From Lachnospiraceae bacterium UBA1755 (GTDB lineage Bacteria; Bacillota; Clostridia; Lachnospirales; Lachnospiraceae), in assembly GCA_002314805.1 (NCBI GenBank), contig DCHJ01000016.1, positions 1 to 16,912 of the forward strand: 16,912 nt of DNA, read 5' to 3'. The notes under the pieces are model-generated. The model had not been told where the DNA came from. It saw only the letters and a list, made by a program, of their open reading frames with translations, and ran no database searches. A program made the translations under genes and the position numbers. Within the stretch, counting starts at the first letter, position 1. Each line of letters opens with the position of its first letter. Shown here piece by piece: positions 6,264 to 13,374 of the stretch.

Positions 6264-7454
6264 TTATTCTGTGTCTGCACCTGCCTGCTCCATGATCTTT
6301 ACCAGTCTTGAAATATAATACTTATAATTTTCAAGGCTGGTGCTTGGAGCAACCTGATGGTCAGAACCCGGAATATATCCGCCCTGGCGGATGACCGGAA
6401 GGATCCTGTCAAACTCTTTGTCTATTGCCTCAGGACCCTCTGCTATTTTCAGTTTATTGAACCCGCCGATAAATTTAAGTGAAGGAAACTCTTTTCTGAC
6501 CTTAACGATATCCATTCCTGCGTTGACATCCATAGGAAGAAAACCGTCTACACCCGCTCTCATAAAAGCAGGTATCAGCATTTCAAAGCAGCCGTCTGTA
6601 TCCACGAAAATATTACCGGCACCCTTTTCCCTCAGGATGGGGAACAGCTTTCTGTAATAATCCCCGACGAACTCATCAAAGAATTCTTCGGAAAGCATCG
6701 GTCCGGTCTTTCCGCTCAGATCCTCCATAAAATAAATAACATCAGGTTTAACAAGCTCAACCACCTTTGCCAGTCTGTCGCTGTACACATTAAGGATATA
6801 ATCGTTAATGTCATGCATGAGCTCCGGTTCATCATAGAAGGCATACATATGCGCCTCTATGCCCATAAGCTCCCTTGGAACCCAGAAGAAGCCTTCAACA
6901 TTAAGTCTGAGTGAATAATCTCCCCGCTCATGTCCCGCAGCCAGCGGTCCGTAAGTATTCTCTATGATCTCATCGGAGAAATACTTTTCAAGCTCCTTGT
7001 CTGCATGTTTCTTTAGCTCATTCCAGTCATCCCAGCCTGTAATAACAGGCTTATGATCCAGTTCCAGGTCTGAACCCGCATGTCTGATGACCTGTCTGCC
7101 ATAGATATCCTGTTTAATGATATAATCAGCAGTCTCTTCAATTACCTTCTCTTCAAAACGCCTGAATGGAAGCACGAAATGTATACGCCTTACAGGATCA
7201 AAGCCCAGATACTCTTCATACCGCATAACACCTTCGCCCCAATTGACAGGAAGGTATTTCTCATCCTGGTTCGCCTTATTGCCGACTATGTTATTGGTAA
7301 TATCCTTTGCCCCGTCTGCTATATCTGCAGGCATTCCTTCGGTTTTAAATCTGTTGGAAGTAAGAACCCATGGATAGAATGTCTCTTCGACACTTCCCCG
7401 CCCTTTGGGACGTGCGAAATTCAAGGTGAAAGTCTCTCTTTCTCTGTTTGTCAT
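6264..7454 (-). CDS. Uroporphyrinogen decarboxylase (UroD) superfamily protein
   Basis: The 396-residue protein resembles the UroD/MtaA methyltransferase superfamily, mainly in its C-terminal half: LVKPDVIYFMEDLSGKTGPMLS, a following GAGNIFVDTDG strand, VDGFLPMDVNAGMD, KFIGGFNK, and GGYIPGSDHQVAPSTS followed by NYKYY. The HxC zinc site of corrinoid methyltransferases is not evident; the matching strand reads FVDTDGC. The cofactor and reaction are therefore open, and true haem biosynthesis is unlikely given the neighbours. ATG at 7454 lies seven bases after GGAGG; a GTG at 7457 is less well spaced. It sits after the terminator of the M24-2 gene and has a palindrome next to its ribosome binding site, suggesting separate control. 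Confidence 0.85.
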   Translation of the reverse strand: MTNRERETFTLNFARPKGRGSVEETFYPWVLTSNRFKTEGMPADIADGAKDITNNIVGNKANQDEKYLPVNWGEGVMRYEEYLGFDPVRRIHFVLPFRRFEEKVIEETADYIIKQDIYGRQVIRHAGSDLELDHKPVITGWDDWNELKKHADKELEKYFSDEIIENTYGPLAAGHERGDYSLRLNVEGFFWVPRELMGIEAHMYAFYDEPELMHDINDYILNVYSDRLAKVVELVKPDVIYFMEDLSGKTGPMLSEEFFDEFVGDYYRKLFPILREKGAGNIFVDTDGCFEMLIPAFMRAGVDGFLPMDVNAGMDIVKVRKEFPSLKFIGGFNKLKIAEGPEAIDKEFDRILPVIRQGGYIPGSDHQVAPSTSLENYKYYISRLVKIMEQAGADTE

Positions 7455-7468
7455 CACTATTCCTCCAA

Positions 7469-7481
7469 AGCTGTTACAGCT
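7469..7481. promoter_or_regulatory. Palindrome at the UroD-like gene ribosome binding site
   Basis: AGCTGTTACAGCT is a perfect 13-base palindrome lying two bases upstream of the GGAGGA site (7466-7461, minus strand). It could be an operator or an RNA hairpin limiting ribosome access. No clear promoter was found in 7482-7525. Confidence 0.4.
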
Positions 7482-7520
7482 ATGATCACAGTACCTGCTT
7501 TTCTTTTCGTTTTATCCGGT

Positions 7521-7596
7521 CACAAAAACAGCCAATCAATCTGCTATTCCGCGGGTCTCCTGTACCGGCTGAAATACCTGATTGCATTGGCTGTTT
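7521..7596 (-). terminator. Strong terminator after the M24-2 gene
   Basis: On the minus strand AAACAGCCAAT plus CAATC (7596-7580, one base bulged) pairs with GATTG then ATTGGCTGTTT (7541-7526), a stem of 16 bp. The 38-base loop may fold further. TTTTTGTG follows. It starts five bases after the M24-2 stop codon and separates that gene from the UroD-like gene. Confidence 0.88.
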
Positions 7597-7601
7597 AAGA
7601 C

Positions 7602-8777
7602 TTATCTGTCAATATAGATCATCTCAAGATACTTGCCTGTGAATACATCCACTCCGGTCTCTGTTATCGCACACTGATCCTCCCAGCGCAGTCCTACTCC
7701 GTTTCTCTTTATGAATGTATCTATCTCATAGGTGTATCCCGGCTTGAGCACATAATCTGAGGTCGCCTCGATCCACGGATGCTCTCCTTCCATAAGACCG
7801 GTGCCGTGGCATGGTCCGTACAGATTGCAGCCCTCTGCTCCGTGTGCCTTAAGGAATTCCCTGTATTTTCTGTCAAGCTCACAGGCAGGCACTCCCGGCT
7901 TTAACCATTCCATTGTTGCAAGATGCGCTTCCAGACCTACCTTGATGAGATCCTCCGCATCTGCGCTTACCTTTCCCATGATGACAGGACGTCCGATGCT
8001 TGATGCGTATCCTGAAAGCCTTGCGCCGAACTGAAGCATGACAACATCGTTCTTTCCGATGACTCTTGTGGGATCCGGCCTGCCGATGGCATGTGTAGTA
8101 TTCTCTCCGCTCAGTACCCACATCGGATATGCTTCACCCTCTGCACCCAGTTCGCGGATGACGCCTTCTGCGATCCCCACTACCTGCGTCTCTGTCATAC
8201 CCGAATGCATGGTCTCAATAGCCCTGACCATCGCTGCCTCACTGATGACAGCGGCCTTCTTCATGATATCGATCTCCGTCGGTGTCTTGATGATCTTCTG
8301 TGCTATTACCAGGTCTTCTGCCCTGACGACCTCACATCCGAAGGCTCCGGCTGCCTGTTTTATCCCCTCATACACAGGTGCATACATGAGAGGATAGCCG
8401 CAGATACCTATCCTTCTTGATGAATCCTCATCAAGATACTCGCAGAACAGGTTGTATAAGGTGTTGAGCTTCTCCCCCGGATATTCAGGCTCTGATGACT
8501 CTCTGAGTATCTTGATCCTTTCAATCCTTGGGATCTCCGACCAGTATCTTGCAAGTGTCTCTGACTCCGGTCCTATTAGGAGGACTGCATCGCCCTTTCT
8601 CGGGATCAATACCATTGCCGACTCAAATGACGGCCAGTAATTGGAATAGTATCTTACATACTGCGGTTCAGCCTCGTTACCGTATGTAAGTAAGATGTCA
8701 AGTCCTGCTGCCTCCATTGCTTTCTGTGTATTAGCTACTCTGCTCGCATACTCTTCTTTGCTGATCAAACTTGCCAT
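7602..8777 (-). CDS. Creatinase-like M24 family protein lacking metal aspartates (paralogue 2)
   Basis: The 391-residue protein has a creatinase N-terminal domain (about 1-155) and an M24 domain (about 165-385). Both metal aspartates are replaced: Gln249 in MLQFG and Ser260 in GYASS. His324 in CHGTG, His333, Glu351 and Glu366 in RWED are kept. The SGENTT segment, near where creatinase has its catalytic His, has His229. It is distantly related to the other M24 protein of this locus, so the two are probably not redundant. The ATG at 8777 follows AAAGGAG. It lies downstream of the phosphotriesterase-like gene across 144 bases that contain a five-codon leader ORF, and it ends at a strong terminator. 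A substrate-specific amidohydrolase is likelier than a general peptidase, by inference. Confidence 0.9.
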   Translation of the reverse strand: MASLISKEEYASRVANTQKAMEAAGLDILLTYGNEAEPQYVRYYSNYWPSFESAMVLIPRKGDAVLLIGPESETLARYWSEIPRIERIKILRESSEPEYPGEKLNTLYNLFCEYLDEDSSRRIGICGYPLMYAPVYEGIKQAAGAFGCEVVRAEDLVIAQKIIKTPTEIDIMKKAAVISEAAMVRAIETMHSGMTETQVVGIAEGVIRELGAEGEAYPMWVLSGENTTHAIGRPDPTRVIGKNDVVMLQFGARLSGYASSIGRPVIMGKVSADAEDLIKVGLEAHLATMEWLKPGVPACELDRKYREFLKAHGAEGCNLYGPCHGTGLMEGEHPWIEATSDYVLKPGYTYEIDTFIKRNGVGLRWEDQCAITETGVDVFTGKYLEMIYIDR

Positions 8778-8793
8778 AGCAACTCCTTTCGTA

Positions 8794-8811
8794 TTATATG
8801 GTCATATCCAT
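8794..8811 (-). CDS. Five-codon leader ORF (MDMTI)
   Basis: ATG GAT ATG ACC ATA TAA lies 16 bases before the M24-2 start codon. It has its own strong ribosome binding site AGGAGAGG (8825-8818) at a six-base spacing. It could set ribosome loading on the M24-2 message by re-initiation. A chance match is possible, as it is very short. Confidence 0.3.
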   Translation of the reverse strand: MDMTI

Positions 8812-8921
8812 TCTTTACCTCTCCTACATGTCAGGCAATGCTGCTTGAAATACTGCGGATCGGTTTGTCCCCCTGCCTCATGGACGGTTTTTAACAGGCT
8901 CCAGCCACAGCCTTGCAAATA

Positions 8922-9968
8922 TTACCTGCAATCATAATCAAGCCATCTTGCAGGATTATGGATCATGATATCATCGATCTGTTCATCTGTTATGCCGATC
9001 TCTCTGCACATCGGAAGGATATGCTCGATCACATGGTCATATCCCCATCCGCCGTAAGCATGGAGCAGCATCTTCAGGCAGATATCACACGAGAACAGCA
9101 GCTGCCTGCCATAACCCATATCAATGAGCTTCTTTACAAGTCTTACTCTCTCCCAGTCTGTAACAAATCTTCCATTGCCTTCACAGATATCCCATGGATC
9201 TGTATTATTCTCTTTTCCGAAGTTATCAAACTCCACATACACACCCTTTTCAAGAAGTGCAAGGATATAAGCTTCGTTATTCTCAACATCACTGTGGCAT
9301 ACAACTACCTTGGATCCGGGTATACCATATTCTTCAACGATCTTCATACCGTCAAGACCTCTTGTGCACCACGGGTTTACATGGATCATAAGAGGTGCAT
9401 TGGTCTTAACCTGTGCACGGCATGCCGCATGAAGTGATCTGACTTCAAATTCAGGCATGTCCCAGTTAAGCCCGATCTCACCGATATAGCCGGCCCTGAT
9501 ATTGGTATGCCCTATTCCTACTGTGATATCCTTTACTATATCCGCTTCCATCTCTTCAACTGTGAGATCAAGCGTTTTTTTATCCTGTGCTGCTGCTACA
9601 TAATATCCGGATCCGGTAATTACATTAAGCCCTGTATCTACAGCGATCTTCCTGAGCAGCTCAGGGTCTCTTCCAAGTCCATGATTGGAAGCATCGACTA
9701 CTGTCCTGCCTCCTGCGTACTTAAAGTACATGATTTCGTTCTTCTGTGTCTCATAGTCCATAAGCTGGACATTGTCGAGCACAGCAAAGCAATCCTTGCG
9801 AAGTAATCCGAGTTTATCAATTGTTACAGGTCCATGAGCCACTATCTTACGGCTGATCGAATCCGGCTCAGAGAAAAACACACTCATATCAATAAAGATA
9901 TGCTCGTGTGGTGTTACAATACCAAGTTCAGATGCCTGAACCGGGCCGAGTACTGTCATTACAGACAT
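8922..9968 (-). CDS. Phosphotriesterase-like metal hydrolase
   Basis: The 348-residue TIM-barrel protein belongs to the phosphotriesterase-like branch of the amidohydrolase superfamily. All binuclear metal ligands are present in order: His21 and His23 in TPHEHIFID, Glu164 in GEIG as the bridging residue in place of carbamylated Lys, His196 in MIHVN, His225 in VVCHSD, and Asp295 in FSCDI. Members with a bridging Glu are known, and many relatives are lactonases or esterases rather than phosphotriesterases. In this locus a sugar-lactone or related hydrolase is plausible. ATG at 9968 follows AGGAGG at six bases; earlier in-frame starts lack such a site. It follows the transporter genes on the same strand, after a large hairpin. 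Confidence 0.9.
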   Translation of the reverse strand: MSVMTVLGPVQASELGIVTPHEHIFIDMSVFFSEPDSISRKIVAHGPVTIDKLGLLRKDCFAVLDNVQLMDYETQKNEIMYFKYAGGRTVVDASNHGLGRDPELLRKIAVDTGLNVITGSGYYVAAAQDKKTLDLTVEEMEADIVKDITVGIGHTNIRAGYIGEIGLNWDMPEFEVRSLHAACRAQVKTNAPLMIHVNPWCTRGLDGMKIVEEYGIPGSKVVVCHSDVENNEAYILALLEKGVYVEFDNFGKENNTDPWDICEGNGRFVTDWERVRLVKKLIDMGYGRQLLFSCDICLKMLLHAYGGWGYDHVIEHILPMCREIGITDEQIDDIMIHNPARWLDYDCR

Positions 9969-9990
9969 AATTTGCCTCCTTAATTCGCAA

Positions 9991-10033
9991 AACCGCCCGC
10001 AATGCAGGCAGATCACTCTGCTGCACTGCAGGC
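9991..10033 (-). terminator. Large hairpin between binding protein and hydrolase genes
   Basis: On the minus strand GCCTGCAGTGCAGCAG (10033-10018) pairs with CTGCCTGCATTGCGGGC (10011-9995), with two G-U pairs and one bulge. GGTTTTGCG follows. The short T run suggests a partial terminator that lowers expression of the downstream genes relative to the binding protein. Confidence 0.65.
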
Positions 10034-10039
10034 TCTTTT

Positions 10040-10066
10040 GACAGTTTAATAAATATTAAACCTGTC
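10040..10066 (-). other. Second hairpin after the binding protein gene
   Basis: GACAG then TTTAAT pairs with ATTAAA and CTGTC, an 11-bp stem with one bulged G and loop ATTT. It has no T tract on the minus strand and stands eight bases past the stop codon. It may protect the 3' end of the transporter message. Confidence 0.5.
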
Positions 10067-10074
10067 TGTTTTGA

Positions 10075-11277
10075 TTAATAATTGTAGTTCTGTACGTTGT
10101 CAGGTCCAAATGTAAGAGCCTTGCCAAGAAGGATCTCAAGACCGCCGTCTTCTGCCATAACTACGTTCTTGTCGCCAAGAGCTGAAGCAAAAGTTGTACC
10201 AGCCTCAGGCTTGAATGAGCCGTCAAGCATCTTAACTGCTGCTTCTACTGAAAGATATCCAAGATTGTTTACATCCCAGAGTACTCCATAGTCCATCGGG
10301 TTCTCCTCGTCAAGGATATAATCAACAATACCCATAGGTGTTGCAAGACCTGTGATGACTACGTTAGGCTTCTCGCCAACTGTTGCATCCCATGCTGCTG
10401 CAAGAGCAGGTGTTGACATTGAAGATGTACCGATGATAGCGTTGATCTGTGATCCGTCCTTTGCATCTCCTGAAAGAGCGATAGACTCGTTAGCTGCATT
10501 CTGTGCTGCTGTCTCGTCTGATCCCGGTGTCCAGATATCAGCTCCGAGGTATCCGCACTCATCACAGTTAACCTTGATCCAGGGATATGTTGATGCAATG
10601 TACTTCTCCATAGCAAGGATCCACTCATTCTGGTTTACATCAAGACCTGAACCTGAGATAAGAGCAAGACGTGCATCCTGACCGTCACCGAAGCCTTCAT
10701 CCTTAAGTCCGTTAGCAATAACGTCTACAAGAGCTGTACCGATATCATCAGCTGTAGCAGCATTAACGTATGCTGTACGTGCATCTGCAGGAGCATCTGC
10801 ATCGAATGTAAGAACAAGCACGCCTGCATCCTGGAACTGCTTTAATGTAGGAGCAATACCCTCTGCATCACAGGGTGAAACAACGATAGCATCGAAATCC
10901 TGTGAAAGCCATCCTGTAAGGATCTCAACCTGCTTGGCATTTGTAGCTTCTGACTGGTTAGGTCCGTCATAAACGAGCTCGATACCAAGCTCATCAGCAG
11001 CCTTCTGTGCACCTACAAAGCATCCGTCGAAGTAGTTCTCACCCTTGAACTTTGGAAGCATACCGATCTTGTATCCGCCGGCTGCTGCCTCTGCCGGAGC
11101 TGCTGCCTCCTCAGGAGCTGCCTCTGCCTTTGCCTCTGCCTTTGCTGCCTCGGTTGCTGCAGGAGCTGCTTCCTCAGTTGCTGCCTGTGTGTTGTTCTCA
11201 CCGGTGTCAACTGCTCCGCATGCTGCAAGTGATAACACCATAACCGATGCTAAAACTAATGCAATAAGTTTCTTCAT
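10075..11277 (-). CDS. Sugar / AI-2-type ABC substrate-binding lipoprotein
   Basis: The 400-residue protein begins with a lipoprotein signal peptide, lipobox LAAC with Cys20 as the lipid anchor, so it is tethered outside the membrane. Residues 21-66 form an Ala/Glu/Lys-rich linker. The rest is a periplasmic-binding-protein type 1 fold: YKIGMLPKFKGENYFDG, ELVYDGPNQSEATNAKQVEIL, DAIVVSPCDAEGI, VLTFDADAP, and GVLWDVNNLGYLSV. The YDGP, WDV and GIxPTLK-like motifs recall LsrB and RhaS binding proteins for AI-2 and rhamnose-like sugars. The ligand cannot be fixed from this. The ATG follows GGAGGT. It is fourth in the transporter operon, after the permeases, with hairpins on both sides that could raise its level. 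Confidence 0.93.
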   Translation of the reverse strand: MKKLIALVLASVMVLSLAACGAVDTGENNTQAATEEAAPAATEAAKAEAKAEAAPEEAAAPAEAAAGGYKIGMLPKFKGENYFDGCFVGAQKAADELGIELVYDGPNQSEATNAKQVEILTGWLSQDFDAIVVSPCDAEGIAPTLKQFQDAGVLVLTFDADAPADARTAYVNAATADDIGTALVDVIANGLKDEGFGDGQDARLALISGSGLDVNQNEWILAMEKYIASTYPWIKVNCDECGYLGADIWTPGSDETAAQNAANESIALSGDAKDGSQINAIIGTSSMSTPALAAAWDATVGEKPNVVITGLATPMGIVDYILDEENPMDYGVLWDVNNLGYLSVEAAVKMLDGSFKPEAGTTFASALGDKNVVMAEDGGLEILLGKALTFGPDNVQNYNY

Positions 11278-11309
11278 AATTCATTACCTCCATGTGTATT
11301 TTATAATCC

Positions 11310-11323
11310 CGGAACTATTTCCG
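11310..11323 (-). other. Small hairpin before the binding protein gene
   Basis: CGGAA (11310-11314) and TTCCG (11319-11323) form a five-base stem with loop of four in the gap between permease and binding protein. It may be a processing or stability element. Confidence 0.3.
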
Positions 11324-11352
11324 TGAATTAACAAAAGTTTTCTGCAGGAATA

Positions 11353-12381
11353 TTATTTGTTCTCTGCTGCTTTCTCTGCCTGCCTTGAAGCATACTCCTC
11401 GGCTGATGCCTTCATTCTCGCCTCACCCTTGACCTTAAGGTCATGCTCTGCGATAAGCTGGAATACAACAAGGCTTACAAGAAGGACTATTCCAAGAATG
11501 ATCTTCTGCTGCGTCTGCGGAATAAGCGCAGCATTCATACCGCCCTTAAGGATACCTATAACAGCAACACCGAGAAGAGTTCCTCCGATATTTCCGCGTC
11601 CGCCACTCATATTGATTCCGCCCAGTACGCAGGCTGTGATGATCTGCATAAGATAGCTGTCAGCTGAATCGTACTGCATGGTTGAAAATCTTCCCATAAG
11701 TACCTGGCCCGCCATTGCAAAAACCGTTCCTGCAAGAACATATGTGAAGATCTTAGTCTTCCTGACATTGATACCGGCATATTCTGTTGCATATGCATTA
11801 AGTCCGATAGCATAAAGGGTCCTTCCGTAGATAGTTTTTGAAAGAACTATATGAAGGATTACCGCAATGATCGCAAGCAGGTAAATCTGAGTAGGTATCT
11901 TAAAGACCGAACCGCTTCCGAGGAAGATGGCTATTTTAGTTGCTGCTACGTTAGTACCGTATCCCGATGCAAGTGTCATACCTTCTGCGATGCCCTTATA
12001 GAGATACATTGTTGCAAGTGTAGTGATAAGCGGAGGAAGCTCCAGATATGCCACAAGAAATCCGTTAAAGGCTCCGCAAAGCGCTCCGGTTGCAAGGCTC
12101 ACAATAAGACCTAACAGTGGGTTCCTTGTATAACCGGCTATTATTCCGCCCAGACATGCCGACATCGAAAGGATAGTACATGCAGAAAAGTCCGTACAGC
12201 CCATGATAATAAGCAGAGTAAACGGCAATGCCATGATACCGATCTCGGTCGTCAGCTTGATCATATCCATGATGTAGCTGTATGTGAAAAAGTTTTTGTT
12301 AACGATACTGAAAGCAATAATCAGTAATACACAGAGTATTGCGAGAACAACGGTATAAGATAATTTAAACTTTTTATTCAT
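11353..12381 (-). CDS. ABC transporter permease (RbsC-like) 2
   Basis: The 342-residue integral membrane protein belongs to the branched-chain-amino-acid/ribose permease family. Several hydrophobic segments run from about residue 10 to 310. The NGFLVAYLELPPLITTLATM segment and the ACVLGGINMSGGRGNIGGTLLG loop near the C-terminus are hallmarks of sugar permeases of this family. The tail is charged and Ala-rich (MKASAEEYASRQAEK). It follows the other permease by 15 bases and uses AGGAGG eight bases before ATG. It pairs with that permease to form a heterodimeric channel driven by the ATPase at 13367-14908. Confidence 0.95.
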   Translation of the reverse strand: MNKKFKLSYTVVLAILCVLLIIAFSIVNKNFFTYSYIMDMIKLTTEIGIMALPFTLLIIMGCTDFSACTILSMSACLGGIIAGYTRNPLLGLIVSLATGALCGAFNGFLVAYLELPPLITTLATMYLYKGIAEGMTLASGYGTNVAATKIAIFLGSGSVFKIPTQIYLLAIIAVILHIVLSKTIYGRTLYAIGLNAYATEYAGINVRKTKIFTYVLAGTVFAMAGQVLMGRFSTMQYDSADSYLMQIITACVLGGINMSGGRGNIGGTLLGVAVIGILKGGMNAALIPQTQQKIILGIVLLVSLVVFQLIAEHDLKVKGEARMKASAEEYASRQAEKAAENK

Positions 12382-12396
12382 CTCCCAAACCTCCTC

Positions 12397-13374
12397 TTAT
12401 ACTCTCTTAACTGCCTTAAGGTTTCTCAGCGCACTGACGATGATAGCCGATACGATGATCACACCTGTAAAGAGGTCATTCCAGTTTGTACTGATCCCGA
12501 GCTGTGTAAGAGCCGGACTGATTATTGCAAGAAGCAGTGCACCGAGAGCCGTACCGTAGATGTTGCCGGAGCCTCCGACAGCACTGGTTCCTCCCACGAC
12601 TACAGCGGCGATAACCTTCATCTCTACGTTATTTCCGACAGTACATGTTACACGCGTTCCGGAGGTTGCAAGGATCGCGGATGTGAATGCCAGAAGCGCT
12701 CCACCGATCACATATGTGATGATGATAGTCCTGTCTACATTGATACCTGCATATCCCGCTGCCTTACGGTTATTGCCGATGGCATAGAGCTTTTTAACAA
12801 ATCTCGAATACTTAAAGAACAGTATCGACAATACCAGGAGGATCAATGCGATAAGGACAAGAAGCGGGAGGTATCCATGCAGCAGATTTGCCTTATTGTA
12901 GATCCATGTCCAGTTCTTGCGCAGGTTATAAATAGATCCCTCAAGGAAGAGCAGCAATGCTCCGTAATAGATCTGAGTTGTAGCAAGTGTGATAACCATA
13001 GAAGGGATCTTGAACTTGGCCATCATCCATGCATTGAAGCCTGAAAGCACAGCTCCGGTGATCATACCTGCGGGTATGAATACATACCATGCAATACCAT
13101 CACTTATCTTGCTGATCGATGCCATTACGATCGCTATAACAGAAATGATAGCACCGTAAGAAATGTCTATATTGCCTGTAATGATGATCATTGTCATACC
13201 AATGCCTGCTATGAACAGATATGACCATACTCTCAATACGTTGATAATATTCTGAGCGCTGAAGAAGCCCTGAGTCCCGCCGGCTGTAAAAAACAGAATA
13301 ATGAAGATCACCACCAGAAGGATGCAGAGGAAAAGCTCGGTAGTCATCTTGAATTTATTTTTACCGTTAGTCAT
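12397..13374 (-). CDS. ABC transporter permease (RbsC-like) 1
   Basis: The 325-residue membrane protein of the ribose-type permease family has hydrophobic helices from about residue 13 to 310. It contains GMTMIIITGNIDISYGAIISV, FKIPSMVITLATTQIYYG, and the VVGGTSAVGGSGNIYGTALGALLL loop. The ATG at 13374 is chosen because GGGAGGTG stands six bases upstream; an earlier in-frame start at 13407 lies inside the ATPase gene without such a site. It overlaps the end of the ATPase gene by eight bases, indicating translational coupling. With the other permease it forms the membrane channel. Confidence 0.95.
   Translation of the reverse strand: MTNGKNKFKMTTELFLCILLVVIFIILFFTAGGTQGFFSAQNIINVLRVWSYLFIAGIGMTMIIITGNIDISYGAIISVIAIVMASISKISDGIAWYVFIPAGMITGAVLSGFNAWMMAKFKIPSMVITLATTQIYYGALLLFLEGSIYNLRKNWTWIYNKANLLHGYLPLLVLIALILLVLSILFFKYSRFVKKLYAIGNNRKAAGYAGINVDRTIIITYVIGGALLAFTSAILATSGTRVTCTVGNNVEMKVIAAVVVGGTSAVGGSGNIYGTALGALLLAIISPALTQLGISTNWNDLFTGVIIVSAIIVSALRNLKAVKRV

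Noticed and set aside
6264..7454. True haem-pathway uroporphyrinogen decarboxylase
   Set aside because: No other haem genes nearby and the sequence fits the broader superfamily; context is sugar uptake.
11013..11326. Ala/Pro/Leu/Gln-rich ORFs on both strands near 11050-11250
   Set aside because: They are out-of-frame readings of the low-complexity Ala/Glu/Lys linker of the binding lipoprotein.
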